A stretch of DNA of 64,000 nt from Nereocystis luetkeana (Eukaryota > Sar > Phaeophyceae > Laminariales > Laminariaceae). Of this stretch, positions 42,839 through 55,855 are shown in pieces. Each line of letters opens with the position of its first letter. Within the stretch, counting starts at the first letter, position 1. Both the position numbers and the translations under genes were made by a program. Below the pieces are notes generated by a model. It saw nothing but the letters and a program-made list of their open reading frames with translations, was not told the DNA's origin and searched no databases. Where the stretch lies: positions 3,219,140 to 3,283,139 of the forward strand of contig JARUPZ010000016.1 of the NCBI GenBank assembly GCA_031213475.1. The letters run 5' to 3'.

Positions 42839-43596
42839 ACGGCTTGTCCAGAAGCTCGTTGAGGGTAAAGCCTCCCACGAGTAAGGCTGGAAAGTGGAAG
42901 TGATGATTAAAAAAAAAAAAAATCCCCGAAATCTCCTTATCTCCGTCCAACCATGTATTAAATGGTAGCACCTAGGGAACAGCAGGGCAACGCTTGCCCC
43001 GCTCTACGATACCATGAGTACCCTCTACTTTTTGCTGCAGCTGAAGCTTCGAAATTATTCTCACGCTATCGCCTGGAGATCAATCAAAAGCGACACACGG
43101 GAGTCAATACACGGAACCCCACGAAGCAAGTGACGAGCGATCGAGGGAACCGGGCACCGTCCTTCGAAGGAGAAAACTAACGCTCGAGGAAAGGGGCCTA
43201 CTCCGTGGACAGCTACATCGCGTCTGAGAGCGAAGGGAGCCCCACGGAGCGGTATTGAGCGATCGACCGAGAAAACCTAGAACTTCACAGGGGAGAAGCT
43301 GGCGCCCATTGTTGGATCGCGTAGACGTGCGGTGCGCTCGGCAGCAGGGCGTGGGGCCCTAAAGAGAGACCCAGGGAGGAGCTGTTAGAGCATGGGAATC
43401 CAGGAGGGGTACGTAGAGCTCAAGGGGGTGCAAGCACAGAAATAATATGGAATCCTTGGGAGGAGTGCGGAGCGCCTTGAAGGGCATCGGACCCCAACGG
43501 AGGGATACAGAGCGCCTTGAGAGGCAGCTGTTACCTCGGACAAGGGCACAAGGCCGCCCCCCTCCCCCCGGGGGGGGGGGGGGGGGGAGGGGTGGT

Positions 43597-43890
43597 GTAC
43601 TCATTATCATGCATGGCCGTAGACGTATGACCATAGACCCTCGCATCCCTACATACAATGCCGGGACGGAGCACGTCGGGTTTTCACCGACCAGGCAGGC
43701 ATAGCTTGCACCAAGCGCGAAGCGCCGGGAGGTGTTGGACGAGTCGCATGGAAGATGAGCTGCACCCTGCTAAGAATATATTTTTAGACGGATGTTCTTG
43801 CATAAGGATGACCGCGTCAATGAATTGATATTTTTCTGGTGTGGCCACTTCGGGGCCGGGGTGTACTCATTATCATGCATGGCCGTAGTC
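43597..43890 (-). repeat. Family A half copy plus end fragment
   Basis: 43597-43850 reverse half copy; 43858-43890 a second TACTCATTATCATGCATGGC end. Confidence 0.8.
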
Positions 43891-45127
43891 GGAGGGGGGG
43901 GGGCACTGGAACCACGGAGCGGTGTGGGATGGTCTGGACGGCATGTAACCCCGGAGAAGCACCTTACTTAGCGTGTGGAAACCCCTAGAATAAAGAGAGG
44001 GCATGCACGCCACGACGAGGGCGGGTAACGAGTGCCCTAGAGGGCAGGGAGCCACATACATGTAGAGTTCGGAGAGTCTGCAATTCGATAGAGAAAGGGT
44101 GCTGGTGGCGTGCGGTGGGTGCAACAAGCGCCCGGTGAGTGGTTCGTTCAGGTTGCGGTGACTGAGGGAAGTTATTTCAGGTCACTGCCAATGTCACAGA
44201 ACCGTATGGGGGCGTACGGCGCGCTTTCGGAGGGGGCGGGAAAGCACGCGGAGAGGCAAAGATTTTCCCTCGGACGGCATGCATCGCATCGCCAGGAAAT
44301 CACCGTGAACATCATGGGACCCGAGGAAGAGGCGCGAGGGATGCGAGAGGGCATGGACCGCCGCGGGAGAGATAACGAGTGGCAGGGAGCTAGGGCGAGT
44401 GGTCGTCGATCCAACGGCCACAACTCGACTGGAAGGGGGGCTCAGGACGGTGGGGAGTAGGCGTGAGCACGATGAAACACGCGTATTGCAGGACGACGGC
44501 CGCACGGTGGGTCTTATGGGTGCAGCGAGATAGGGCGATAGAGGGTGTGGCAATAGCCGCACCCACGTGCGGCGCCTCCGGCGGTTTTCCTGGCGGCGCT
44601 CAACTACCGTCGGGCGCAGGGACCTAGCGCCGAGAACACGATATGGGTGCTGTTTGTAGTATCAAGGTGGCGCCGTGGAGGTTCGGCGGGGTTCCGGGGC
44701 GGGCTGTGCTGGCACCTGTAGCAGTCGCTGGAGTTGATGAATGATCACATTATGGACAAGGAACATCCAGCCCAAGTCATGCTATTGGTGTCGATGAAGG
44801 TCGCGTCATGGAATACCCGGCGCGAGGTGTTAGGATTCAATATCGTTACAGAAGACATACCGATTAACCTTCCGGGGCGGAAAAGGGTAGCTTCTCGAAT
44901 ATCGGGAGCCTATACGCGGGGGGCACCCAATCGCTAGGGAATTGTGGATTTCACCGGAAAAATACCAAAATCACTCCAAATTCGTTATCCGATTCTTGAG
45001 GTACTTCCTATAGGAAGGGTTTCTGCAGCAATCCGAGTCGCGCCGTACTGGGTGATACTTGGAGCGGGATTAGGGTAAGGGGTGTGGGAAAATGCGACGG
45101 CGAGAGCATGCATATGTAGAGTGCACT
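43891..45127. other. No gene recognised
   Basis: GC-rich, purine-rich sequence with short open frames only (e.g. 44110-44460 plus); no motif I can name. Confidence 0.5.
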
Positions 45128-45515
45128 ACCCTCCCCCCCCCTTGCACAAGAGGGATGATCGCATCACGTACTGTGTATATGGTAAGGCACCCAAGAGGCA
45201 GTTACGTAGTAAACCCATTGCTCTCTCTCGAAGTGGCCACACCAGAAAACAAATCAATCCATTGATGCTGTCATCCTTATGCGAGAAAATCCGCCTCAAA
45301 AGCGGTTCATAGTACGATGCAGCTCGCCCTTCACACGGCTCGCCCAACACCTCACGGCGCTTCGCGCTTGGTGAAAGCAATGTCTGTCTGGTCGGTGAAA
45401 ACCCGACGTGCTCCGTCCCGGCATGGTAGGGATACAAGACTCTATGGTCATGCGACTACGGCCATGCATGGAAATGAGTGCACCCCCCCGCGGCCATACA
45501 TGATATCGAGTACCC
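45128..45515 (+). repeat. Family A repeat, about three quarters
   Basis: From CCCTTGCACAAGAGGGATGA to CATGCATGGAAATGAGTGC, C runs at both ends. Confidence 0.85.
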
Positions 45516-45703
45516 CCCCGCGCGCCTGACGGAGGATTGGTAAACGTCAGCTTGTTGGTGGAGATCATTCGTGGTGAAGTACTGCAGTCTTTGGGGCGGG
45601 GCATGAAACATAGGTCCTGTTTTTTTACACATATACGAAGCATAGCTTCTGCAAAGACACACTGTTAATACAGATAGTAGTTCGGACGATGCATCGTCGG
45701 CCG

Positions 45704-45950
45704 CCGCCCCGGTAGTTGAAGTAGTTATCCTCGAGCCCTTCGACGGTAGGTGCCCCTGGTTCGAGCCCCACTCGGGAGGTGTTCGCCTTTCGGGGAATCG
45801 AGCGGAAGTCGTATATAAGCGTTCGATCCGACGTGAGTAAGCGCATGTCGACGTGGATTGACGAGCGATGGAAAAATTGACCCCTATCGCGCGATAAAAA
45901 ACAAGGAACACACCGTAGCTGGGAAGGCGAGGAGAGCCTTGCTTTGATAG
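45704..45950 (+). mobile_element. tRNA-derived SINE
   Basis: Head GCCCCGGTAGTTGAAGTAGT, B box GGTTCGAGCCC (45758-45768), body with GATTGACGAGCGATGG and GCGATAAAAAACAAGG. Confidence 0.7.
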
Positions 45951-46889
45951 TCTAGATGAGTGCAAGGGTAGGGTGTAAGAGCTAGAGGGACGGGCGAAAC
46001 AGATCGTGCCAGGCGAACGAGGGACTCGGCATGGAGGGTAGTAGTAGCGCGTGCTGGCGGTACTTTGGATACGTGAAGACTGGTCAGAGCTGTGATGATA
46101 CTGTCACACGAAGGAGATACAGGCCGGGCCACGATGCAGAATGCGCTGCGAATCAGTTCGCTGGAGCTGCTGGAGAAGGGCATGGAAGATATATAGGTTG
46201 GGATGGTAGCTAGAGGAGAAAGGTCACAGAGAGGGAATGGAGAAACCTTTCATCGTGAGAGGCGCCCACTCGTCAGTAGCACAACAGTCACTGCCGCTTC
46301 CCGGAGCGCGGAGGGGGGAAGAAGGATGCCTACTGTAAAAAATGAGCGACATAATATTACTTCTGGCAATGAGATAAAAGCGCACATAAGAGTGCAGCAT
46401 TTCGTGGGGGCTTACTCATCTGAGTCTCGCGAGGTGTGCTTGTGTTCGACTTGAGAGGTGTGAGGTGGTGCGTACGTTGCACGTGATTTTCCAGTAGGGC
46501 CAGCACGGCGACTGCACGTGATTGGGGGGTGCTCGTGCCTGCTGCATTGCAGTGTGGGCTGTGAAAACGGCGTCTCGTGGACGATACGTGGTTATGCGTA
46601 TGTATGCCGAATCATGTGAGATCTGGATGCGCGCCCCGAATGTATATTTTTTTTAATGCTCGTTCGACGGCGAGGGATGCGGCCGGTCAATCGGCGTGGA
46701 AGAATGTTACGCTGCATGCAGCGCATAGGATAGCGGGTAGTGTTCGTCTGGACGGGGGAGCGTTCCAAAACCGCACTGGACCGAGGTGTGGCTCGAGTTT
46801 TGCAGACAGCCGTGCTCGCTCTCTTCCTTCTATTCCTAGCTGTCTGTGCGGTTGATGACAATCTGGGACAGACCGATACTCAAGGAAGC

Positions 46890-47900
46890 GATGCAGCTGA
46901 GCTGTACATCAACAGGGCTGCTGTTGTGCCCCATGGCGAACGCCTGACCCCATGGCACGTACCACGGGGCTCATCATGGGTTTACTCATGGTTTGCGCCA
47001 CGATGGGGTTTATCCCACGGGATGCCGTATGGGACATCTCGTGATGAAAAATACGAACCCTATGACACGCAACTTTCTCGATAGAGCACGTCGTGGGACG
47101 CAGCGTGGGACATCCCATGGGTCTCCACGGGGCGCACGTTCGATGAGTACCCCACGGAGCACATACATACATAACCACATGATGTACCACGGAGCGTGCC
47201 ATGGGATGCCCCGTGAGCTACACCATGGGAGTGTTCATCCCATGAATCCCCCCAGGAGTCGCCCCATGACGTGTCCCACCATGGGGGGCGCCTAAAAGGG
47301 ATATCATGGAGCGCCCCACGGGATACGAGCACTGTTAGGCCCCCCTAGTGGGTATCCCAGGGGGTAACGCTTCACGGGATCAATGCTCCTCCACCACATG
47401 CCGCACCGCACGGGATATCCAGCGGTGCATTGTGGGGCACACCATTGGACACCCCGTTGGGCACCGGGTCCGTGGTGCACACCACCAGTAGTTGGGGGTA
47501 TATATAACCCATGGGGTGTGGCAGGGGGGTCTTCCATCATGGTATGCCCCACGTGCAGCACGACGGGGGTTCAACCCCAGGGATTGCACCTCGAGATCCG
47601 ACGGTGAACACCATGGCGCACATCCCAAGAGGAAAGTGCTCCTCCATGCCGCACCGCATGACAATACTGCTGTACAACGGAGGCCACCATTGCATGCTTC
47701 ACGGGGCGCACCATGGGGTGTATATCACACGGGTTGTATCGTGGGTCTTACTACCGTGGTGCAAAAACGAGCGCAGACTCCATGGCACCGCAGTGTGAAA
47801 ACCCACGGGGGGCACCACCCATGGTACACCTCTACCCCCACGGGAGGTACCGCGGGGTACACCATGGGGATTCCTCATTATATGCACCTTGGGGGGACGC
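46890..47900. repeat. Degenerate CCATGGGG/CCACGGGG repeat block
   Basis: About 1 kb where CCATGG, CCCACGGG and GGGGCGCACC motifs recur every 10-40 bp on both strands, giving open frames in all phases. Confidence 0.65.
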
Positions 47901-48335
47901 GTGCTTTGATAGGAGTGGGACCTATGTTTTCCCGAGCCTCCTGGCTTGAGGATCTCGGTACAAATAGTGAGCAAGATCTCGGTACAGATAGTGAGCAAAA
48001 CCTGACACTTGAGAAAATAGGTATTAATAGGTGAAACCCAGGGGTGCACGAAAAAAAAAAGAGAAAACGGGACCACGCTCGCCACCATGTCGGAATTGAA
48101 AACAAACTGCATTGATGTACGTACGTGGCGGGTTGGGATTTTTCGTCAGAAATGAAATAAAACATGTTTCTTCGGTTTTAGTTTGCTTGATGTTGGTACG
48201 TATAACCCCCCCTGTCCCGGACCCAAATAAAAAAGGGTGTCGTGTTTTGTTTATTTCGTGCACCGTTTTGCTTAGCCCGATCAACTGTCCCGTGACGTAG
48301 GTGCTGACGAAAAAATATTGTGTGACGCAAATGAG

Positions 48336-48336
48336 A

Positions 48337-48370
<34 letters not shown>
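48336..48370. repeat. ACT microsatellite
   Basis: About 11 uninterrupted ACT units. Confidence 0.9.
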
Positions 48371-51300
48371 GTAGGTTGCTATCCCCCTGGAAAAAAGCTT
48401 TAAAGCTCGGGGCTGGGACACATTCATCCCGTCTAAACCAGCCGCTGCTGCGCTCCGAAGGGGGCGGGTGAGGAGGGGCTTGGCTGGGTCTCCTCGACAA
48501 ACCGAGCAAAACTTCCTTCGTCTCTACAAAAAGTAGATAATGTTCGCAATAATAGGTACTCCGTGATCTGGTTATCGGTGGTCATCACAATTTACGCCGC
48601 TACGTTCGGAGGCTATACATACTTGATTGTAGGGGCGCTCACAAAACAAACAGGTTGAATCATGTCGCACCTGTGCCGTACGACTCCGTGTGCGCTGCAA
48701 TTCGGACACCAACCATTGCATCATCCGCCAGTCACGCAGTGAGTGACCGTTGCTACTACAATCGTTAATTTATATCGTCAACGTTTCCCTTTGAAGCCTC
48801 AAGAGGGTAGACAGGTGCTCCTGGGTACTATATAATAGGTAGGCGGTAAAAGAGGCAGGGATGGCAAAACATTACGGTCGTCTTCGACACGAATGGGAGC
48901 TTGCTTGGCGCCCATGATCAGAGCCGCGGCACAACAACGACAGGCGATGTGGGAAGGTGGGACTCGGGGTTTATGTCTTAGGGGTACCGCTAGCGGAACC
49001 GGAAGCATGAACGATGGTCGGCCAGTCAGTTATTACTAGAATGTAAGAGATCCTTGCTGTGCCAGGGGAACCGTCATCCGCTGTGTATACGGGGCCCAGC
49101 GCATGCCAAGCGTTCAAGCATCTATCTGTGGAGGGCGCCGGAGGTGTGCCACTAAGGCGCTGGAAAGTCGCGAGGGAGTTAGGCGTAGGGACCGTCGTAC
49201 TCAGGCTGGGTTCGAGGAAGCGAGCCACGTTGCGCTGAGAGTGATGAGTTGTAATCGTTATGTCGTCGGCGCCGTGCCATGTGTGGAGGCTAGTTGTGCG
49301 TGCGTGCCGCTGCTGCAGCGAACATTTCACCCTTTTACCATGTTCCCAACGGTTGTTGCTGCGCGAATACTTTCTGCGGCGGTGGGAGGAAGGCGATGGG
49401 GGTATGTGTGTCTCCATTGCTAACACTGTCCCCGCGGATGCGAGACAACTTCGGTGATCTACATGGAGACCGGCGTCGCCAGTATCAATATGCGGGCATA
49501 TATATGCCTGACCGGCGATTGATATTAAGTGACTGTCGATATCATCCAGGTTGTCTCTACTGTTGTTGTAATAAAAGTACGAACCTCCGACGCGTGCTAT
49601 TAATAAAAACTTTTTGGCTACGTTCTATGAAAACAGTTGGCTCTGACATAATATATATGTCTTGGGTTTTTTTCACCAAGGGGGTACCGTAGCTGTTCTG
49701 CTTTCGCTCTCCAGACCCAACGAAAAAGCAGAAGTCATAACGAAACAAAAAAACGAAATGAGCGTGACACAGCAAAAAAACAGTTACTGTGCCATCGACG
49801 CCAACTAATGTTGACATGCACGCCGTGACGCAGGGATGCCCATGATATTGCTGTAGCTTCCGTGACGATGCATCAAGTTCTAGTGTATTGTGTTGATGCC
49901 GCCTGTAGTTTAGTGTGGAAAGAGTGCGAACAGGAACGACACGGCGGCGCAAGCAACCCAGAATTGGTGTTCCCCTATACTCCTTCGTGCCGCAAAAGGC
50001 ACACCTGGTACCAGGCACTGAATGAAGTCTCCCCGCTGCGGAAGAAATATGATGTTCAATATGGATATTTAGTTACCCCTGTGTTCACGAAACACGTTGA
50101 CCCTGCTTGAGTCTACAGTGCAGTGTCAGGCATTTTTCCTAATGACCATGCACACGCTCTTCATGGAGATGACGCCGCGGAACATGTTCTGGTTCCCATT
50201 GCCCCAGTTTCGTCGAAGTCGTGTCCGCTTATTATCCGGGGAGGGGGGGGGGGGGGGGGGGGGCGTGAATTAATAAGGCACTTAAAACCTTCATGCGAAG
50301 AAAAACCGAAGCCAACTCTCCACAGCGACAATACGCGGCTAGCTCCCGTAACTACAGCCCGAAAAAGAAACCGGCCACGTTTTCTATTGTTTGGTGGTCT
50401 ACTACTGGTCATCCTTTCGTCTTGAATGCCTAAGAAACAAGGCAGGTGTACGGAGCACTACTCTATGTACTGCAAATGTGTACTGCGTTTACGTCACAAT
50501 CCCCCTTGCAAGCCCCTCGGGCACACAACCTAGCTGCGCCGATGGGGGGGTTGCTGTCTCCTCTATGTATACCATCTTGACAAAGCTAAGCAATGCCAAG
50601 CTGCACTAATGGGGGGGCGTTGTCTCCTCTATGGCATCTTGATAAAGCTAAACAATGTGCGGGTCAACATGTATTATCGTAGTAGATAGGGCTGGTAACC
50701 AGAACTGCCTACAATGTACCTTTAGTGCACTAATCCTACTTGTGTAAGAACACTCATACACCTTAACCACGTTTGGTACCGCACCCCCCCCCCCCATTGG
50801 GGCAAGACATACCGTGAAATCTCCTTGAGCGGTAGGTAACCCTACTGAGAACTTCAGAGCTATATCTTCAACGCCCACTGGAACCGCCAAATGCATGGAC
50901 TAACAGAGTATCACAAGGAAGATTGCACTTCACCTTCTAATGTATTGCAAGTAAACTAAAGTAGTTACTACTGTACTGCTGTTGATGGACTTCTCTTACG
51001 CACCGTAATGTGTCTCTGTTGGAACTGAACTGCTGCACGTAGCACGCACGCTAGCAACGCGTAGAATGGCAACAATACATGTATGTATGTACCTGGACTG
51101 CTTCACGCTGCGGCCTACAAGACATAGAGTTTGCCTTGCAGCCTGACGAAAAGCGTCGCCGCCGCCCGTCCGTGATCGTTGAAGACGACTGGTACGGTAC
51201 TGTACGATACAGAGAGTATATCTACCCATATACCTCGTGCATAACTGCCTACACGAACATTGACTGCCGACATACCTGGTACATTTTATTTTTACGCGAA

Positions 51301-51690
51301 CGCACGCTACCGAGTAGTAGTATCGTACAACGGAAACGGGATTCCAACTACTGTTTTACACTGATTGGATTACTTGTGCCATTATACAGTAGTTCCTCGA
51401 CGAAGGAGCCCCGTCAGCCAGGGCTAACCCTGACGTAGCACGCGTCGAAAAGTGCAGACAGTAGTCTGCGGCAGACCAACAAAATGCACCGATCGATACA
51501 TACTTCACCGTCTGTCGCGCTGTCTTGTGTACAGGGGAAGGAGCAGGCCAGACCTGATTCGCGGCCTAGAACGATGGCAACGCGGCAGCCACAACGATGT
51601 GTGCCCTGCTACGCCCCGCTTGTTCTGGCCCAAATAAGCCATACCCTCCCTCTGTCTGGGCGATGGGAGTTGATGTGGCGAGTCGGGATA

Positions 51691-51924
51691 TTAGCTCGAA
51701 GGCCCCGCCAGCGTTTTCTGGAGATTTTCCACGTTCTCTCTAACACTCATGGCTCCTTTGTGCACGTCGCGCGTGGTCTTAGCGGCTTCGATGATCAGTT
51801 CAGGTTCGTTCGCTATTACCTTGCAGACGCCCTCGATGACGGTTTCTGCGACGCCCTCTGCGAAGAGCTCAGCGCATATCTCGGCACAGATCTCGGCCAA
51901 CGCCGTAGCATCGCCGCACGCCAC
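51691..51924 (-). CDS. Uncertain short exon-like frame
   Basis: 77 codons, Glu/Ala-rich and amphipathic (AEICAEICAELFAEGVAETV), preceded on the minus strand by an AACAACAACAG acceptor-like sequence and ending TAA. No family recognised; the helical heptad look may come from a short internal repeat. Could be a remnant exon or chance. Confidence 0.2.
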   Translation of the reverse strand: MACGDATALAEICAEICAELFAEGVAETVIEGVCKVIANEPELIIEAAKTTRDVHKGAMSVRENVENLQKTLAGPSS

Positions 51925-52789
51925 CTGTTGTTGTTCAAGTCGGGGTCAGTTTCGCCTGTTCTTTCAGTTTTCTTGGGCTATTCTTGAGGAATACCACTAC
52001 ATGACTTGGCCACTGGGTTTCTACAGCAGTAAGTGAAAGTACGGAGCATATACTACTACTGCTGTACTATTAATAGTTCATATCGCGGCGGACAGTATGG
52101 GGCATCCTGACTGGAACTTGAGGGGCGGCTGTAGTACGGTGATGATGGTAGTGGTGCTACAAGTTCAGTTGCGCACGGTCATTAATAGAGGAATAATATA
52201 GTCTCCACCTACTACCTGGCAAGTCATTCTGCGTGCTAGTGTATATATATATGTATATATATATATCTATTTCGAGGTAGACACGTAGCCGAACTCATAT
52301 CGCAACGAACGGTGGCGACGAATCATCCGTGCCAGATGCACGAATACAATATACCCACTACATATGAATAGTAACAGTCAGCTCTTAGTGCTTCTGGTTG
52401 GTGTGCATGTATGTATGTATGTGCTGCTGAACAAAACAAGGGTACAATCTGGGGGCCGTCTGGCTGCTGTGAGGCCTGGACCTCAGAGTTTTCCCCAACG
52501 GCTGCAATCCCCTCGGTCAGCATTGCCCCGTGCAGGTGGGACTATAGAAGTTCTGCTCGCCGGGAGTTGCATGCGTTTGCCTCCCAGGTAGGTGTGTTTT
52601 CTTCGTTGGCGGGCCCATACGGTACGAGTACAGACCAAAACACTATTTTTTGTTGATGTGGAAGTTCGTCGAGGCCAGCGGACGTATAGCATGATAGAGG
52701 GAATACGCGGGAGTACATTGCTTGGCTGAGAGTATGTAGAGGTCCATGGAAGCAGCTTCCAATACTCCAATCAATGGAAGCTGCCATCA

Positions 52790-53715
52790 CCAGCACTAAG
52801 TACTTTTACGTAGTAAGCTTCCATCTCTTCCACGACGGGAGAACATGGAAACTCCATGAAAGCCATGGAAGTAGTGAAACCTTCCGTGGAAGCGAGCGGA
52901 CGCCCCCCCGTGGAAGTAGCCGAAGCTCCCGTGGAAGGAAGCAATCGCGAAAGCAGTGGGATCTTCCGTGGAGGAGGCGGAAGCTCCCGCTGAAGTAGCG
53001 GAAGCTGCCGTGAAAGTAGCGGAATCGGCTTCCGTGGAAGCAGCGGAAGCCGTGGAGGTAGCGGAAGCTGCCGTGGAAGTTACGGAAGCCTCTCCGTGGA
53101 AGCGGTGAAAGCTTCCGTGGAAGAAGCGGAAGCTTCCGCTCAATCGGCTTCATTCAATGGGGGGGAAATGCTTCCATGGAAGCACATGGAAGCACCTTCC
53201 GTGCAAGCTTCCGCTCACCTACATTAAAGATTCCGCTGAAGCCGCTTCCATGGAAGCTTCCAACAAATATAGCTGCTTCTATGCAAGCTTCCATGGAAGT
53301 TTCCGATAAATTTCATGAAAGCTTTCGTGGTAGCCGCTTCCATGGAAGCTTTCAACGAATATAACCGTTTCCATTCTAGCCTGCATGGAAGCTTACATGG
53401 AAGCTTGCATGGAAGCTGCCGATATCGTGCCTCCAATAACTCCCATGGCAGCTTCTGTGGAAACCGTTACCATAGAAACCTCCGCCGCTTCCATGAAAGA
53501 TCCCGTGGAAGCCTTAATTCATATTGTCACGGAAAATTCCACTGGGAGCTTCCACGGAAGTTTAAACGGCGGTAGAAGCTGGAATTTTCCACGGCTTCCA
53601 TGGAATTTTCTACCACTTCCATGGAAGCTTTCACGGTTTCCATGGAAGCTTCCGTGGAAGATGTGGAAGCTTCCATGGAAGCCGTGGAAGCTTCCATGGA
53701 AACTTCAGGGGTCTT
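52790..53715. repeat. GGAAGC/GCTTCC satellite-like array
   Basis: About 900 bp of degenerate 6-15 bp units around CATGGAAGCTTCCGTGG; units occur in both orientations, so it is full of small palindromes (GGAAGCTTCC). Confidence 0.85.
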
Positions 53716-54821
53716 CCACGAAAAAACAGTAGTAGTAGTGGACCAGACCCGGTGTGTATCTCCGTGATTTCGATCAAGTAAAAAACGGTGATTTGGAACG
53801 GGGGATTTCTGGGTCCTGTGTTAGTGTGTGACTGGGACATGTATTATACCAAACCGCCATTCATTCCTACCCGACGATACTCAGCACGACCGTGTCGATT
53901 AATCATCCTACTACTCACTGCTGTACACTGGCAGAACTACTGTACAGTAACTAACTGTAGACCACAGTATTGTAGAGATATCATTTTCCGGTTGCCAAAG
54001 GCGACGAGACAAAGACGACAAAAGAAAATCCGGCCTACATAGCGCTGTGTCGTGGGGGGCACGACACCGAACAGAGTGCATCTCGTCGCGGGGCGTGCGA
54101 TAAATGTACGATGTGCTAATGTATGCATGTGGAGATGCGGCAAGGCTGTGACATGCTCACCCGCCCAACCTGGATGACCTTGTACGTCCAATATGCTGCT
54201 TTGGTGGCCTTCACCAGCGTAGCTCGCGTCGTGGGTTCCGCCGATGTTGCCCTGCGGGGTATGCATGCATGTGCACGGAGAATGGAGCATCGGGTTCAAG
54301 GCAATGTTGTGTTGAATACGAGTATACAGTTCAGGCCAACGAGCGGTGGCACATCGCCGCCTCTACTTTGCGCGAAGCTGAACATAGCCATTTCATGTTT
54401 TTCAGTTTTGGGCAGCAGCGCCGTCGGTGCAATACTTCTCGTTACCAGTGCTGCGCTTATGGAGCCCTGGGTGGAGTGGAAGGAGGAGACTAGGCGGAGG
54501 GCATCATTATTGCTGCATGTTTCTCCATTAAATGATTGTATGCTGCAGTCCAACTTAAATTTTCACTAAATATGTTTGTGTTATCGTGGTCACGATACCC
54601 CCTCCCCCGCCCCCCCCCCTCCTGACCTCTCTCGGCTCTTATCTTGACCTTTAGTGAATCACGCGTTGGGCCTTTGGCATGATCGTCGACTTGCCGCCTA
54701 GAATCGTGTTTTATCGTCCCACTTTCAGAGCGTTCGCCAAACTACTGTACATCTATCTGCTGATCGGCGTTGCCAAACGATATACCAGAGGTATGTATTA
54801 GCGTGCGCGGGGGGGGGGGGT

Positions 54822-55369
54822 GTACTCGATAGGAGAGATGTACTCGATTTCATGCATGTACGTAGTCGTATGACAATAGACCCTCGCATCCCTACAATGC
54901 CGGGACGGAGCATGTATGTCGGGTTTTCACCGACCAGGCAGACATTACTTGCACCAAGCGCGAAGCGCCGTGAGGTGTCTGGCGAGTCGCATGAAGGGTG
55001 AGCTGCATCCTACTAAGAACCGCTTTTGAGGCGGACTTGCATATTATATTATGGACGACAGCTTCAATGAGTTAATTTAATTTCCGGTGTGTAGGCATTT
55101 ATTTCCAGAGACAGCAATGAATGGGAGTACTATGTATCTGCCTTTTGGGTGCCTTACCTTGAACACTACGTGATACGATCATTCCCAATTGAGCGGAGAA
55201 AATGTTATTTACCTCGCACAAAATTTAATGATCTAACTCGACAACCAGCTGTGGGCGACCGCCAAAAAAACAAAAACAAAATGGTACCGTGGTTGTCTAG
55301 CTCACGTAGTGAGCGGCATGTTTTACAGTGTCGTTGCCAACCGACGCCAACCCACCCTATAAAAAATAG
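54822..55369 (-). repeat. Family A repeat, full length
   Basis: About 548 bp reverse copy, TACTCGATAGGAGAGATGTA to CAACCCACCCTATAAAAAATA, G runs both sides; small internal duplications (CATTTATTTCC). Confidence 0.9.
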
Positions 55370-55467
55370 GGGGGAGCGCGCGCGAGGGGGGGGGTATGGA
55401 TACTTGGGTAAGTCTGATTCTGTGTTTTTGTTTGAGACGGTCATAAGAGGGGGGTGGGGGAGGGGGG

Positions 55468-55855
55468 TACTCGATAGAAGAGATGTACTCGATCTCATGC
55501 ATGGCCGTAGTCGTATGATCATGGGCCCTCGCATGCCTACATACAATGCCGGGACGGACCATGTCGGGTTTTCACCGACCAGGCAGACATTGCTTGCACC
55601 AAGCGCGAAGCGCCGTGATGTTTCCGGCTAGTGGCATCTATGTATGGTGAGCTGCATCCTACTAAGAACCGCTTGTGAGGCGGAGTTGCATATGGATGAC
55701 AGCTTCAATGAGTTAATTTAATTTCCGGTGTAGCCACTTCCAGAGACAACAACGATGGGAGTACTATGTAACTGCCCCTCTTCGGTGCCTTACCATTAAC
55801 ACTACGTGATACGATCATTCCCCTTGTAATTGTGCGGAGTTTGCTGCAATGAGCG
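55468..55855 (-). repeat. Family A repeat, partial
   Basis: Reverse copy starting TACTCGATAGAAGAGATGTA, stopping near TTGTGCGGAGT; about 100 bp from the previous copy in the same orientation. Confidence 0.85.

Larger units (their letters stand above)
45951..52789. other. Gene-poor region
   Basis: No conserved protein found. Contains the CCATGG/CCACGG block (46890-47900), an ACT microsatellite (48336-48370), a G run near 50245 and a TA-rich patch at 52235-52270. One minus-strand frame at 51924-51691 looks mildly protein-like. Confidence 0.55.

Noticed and set aside
53385-53732. Secreted or repeat protein encoded in the GGAAGC array
   Set aside because: Open frames occur in several phases and on both strands, as expected from the hexamer repeat.
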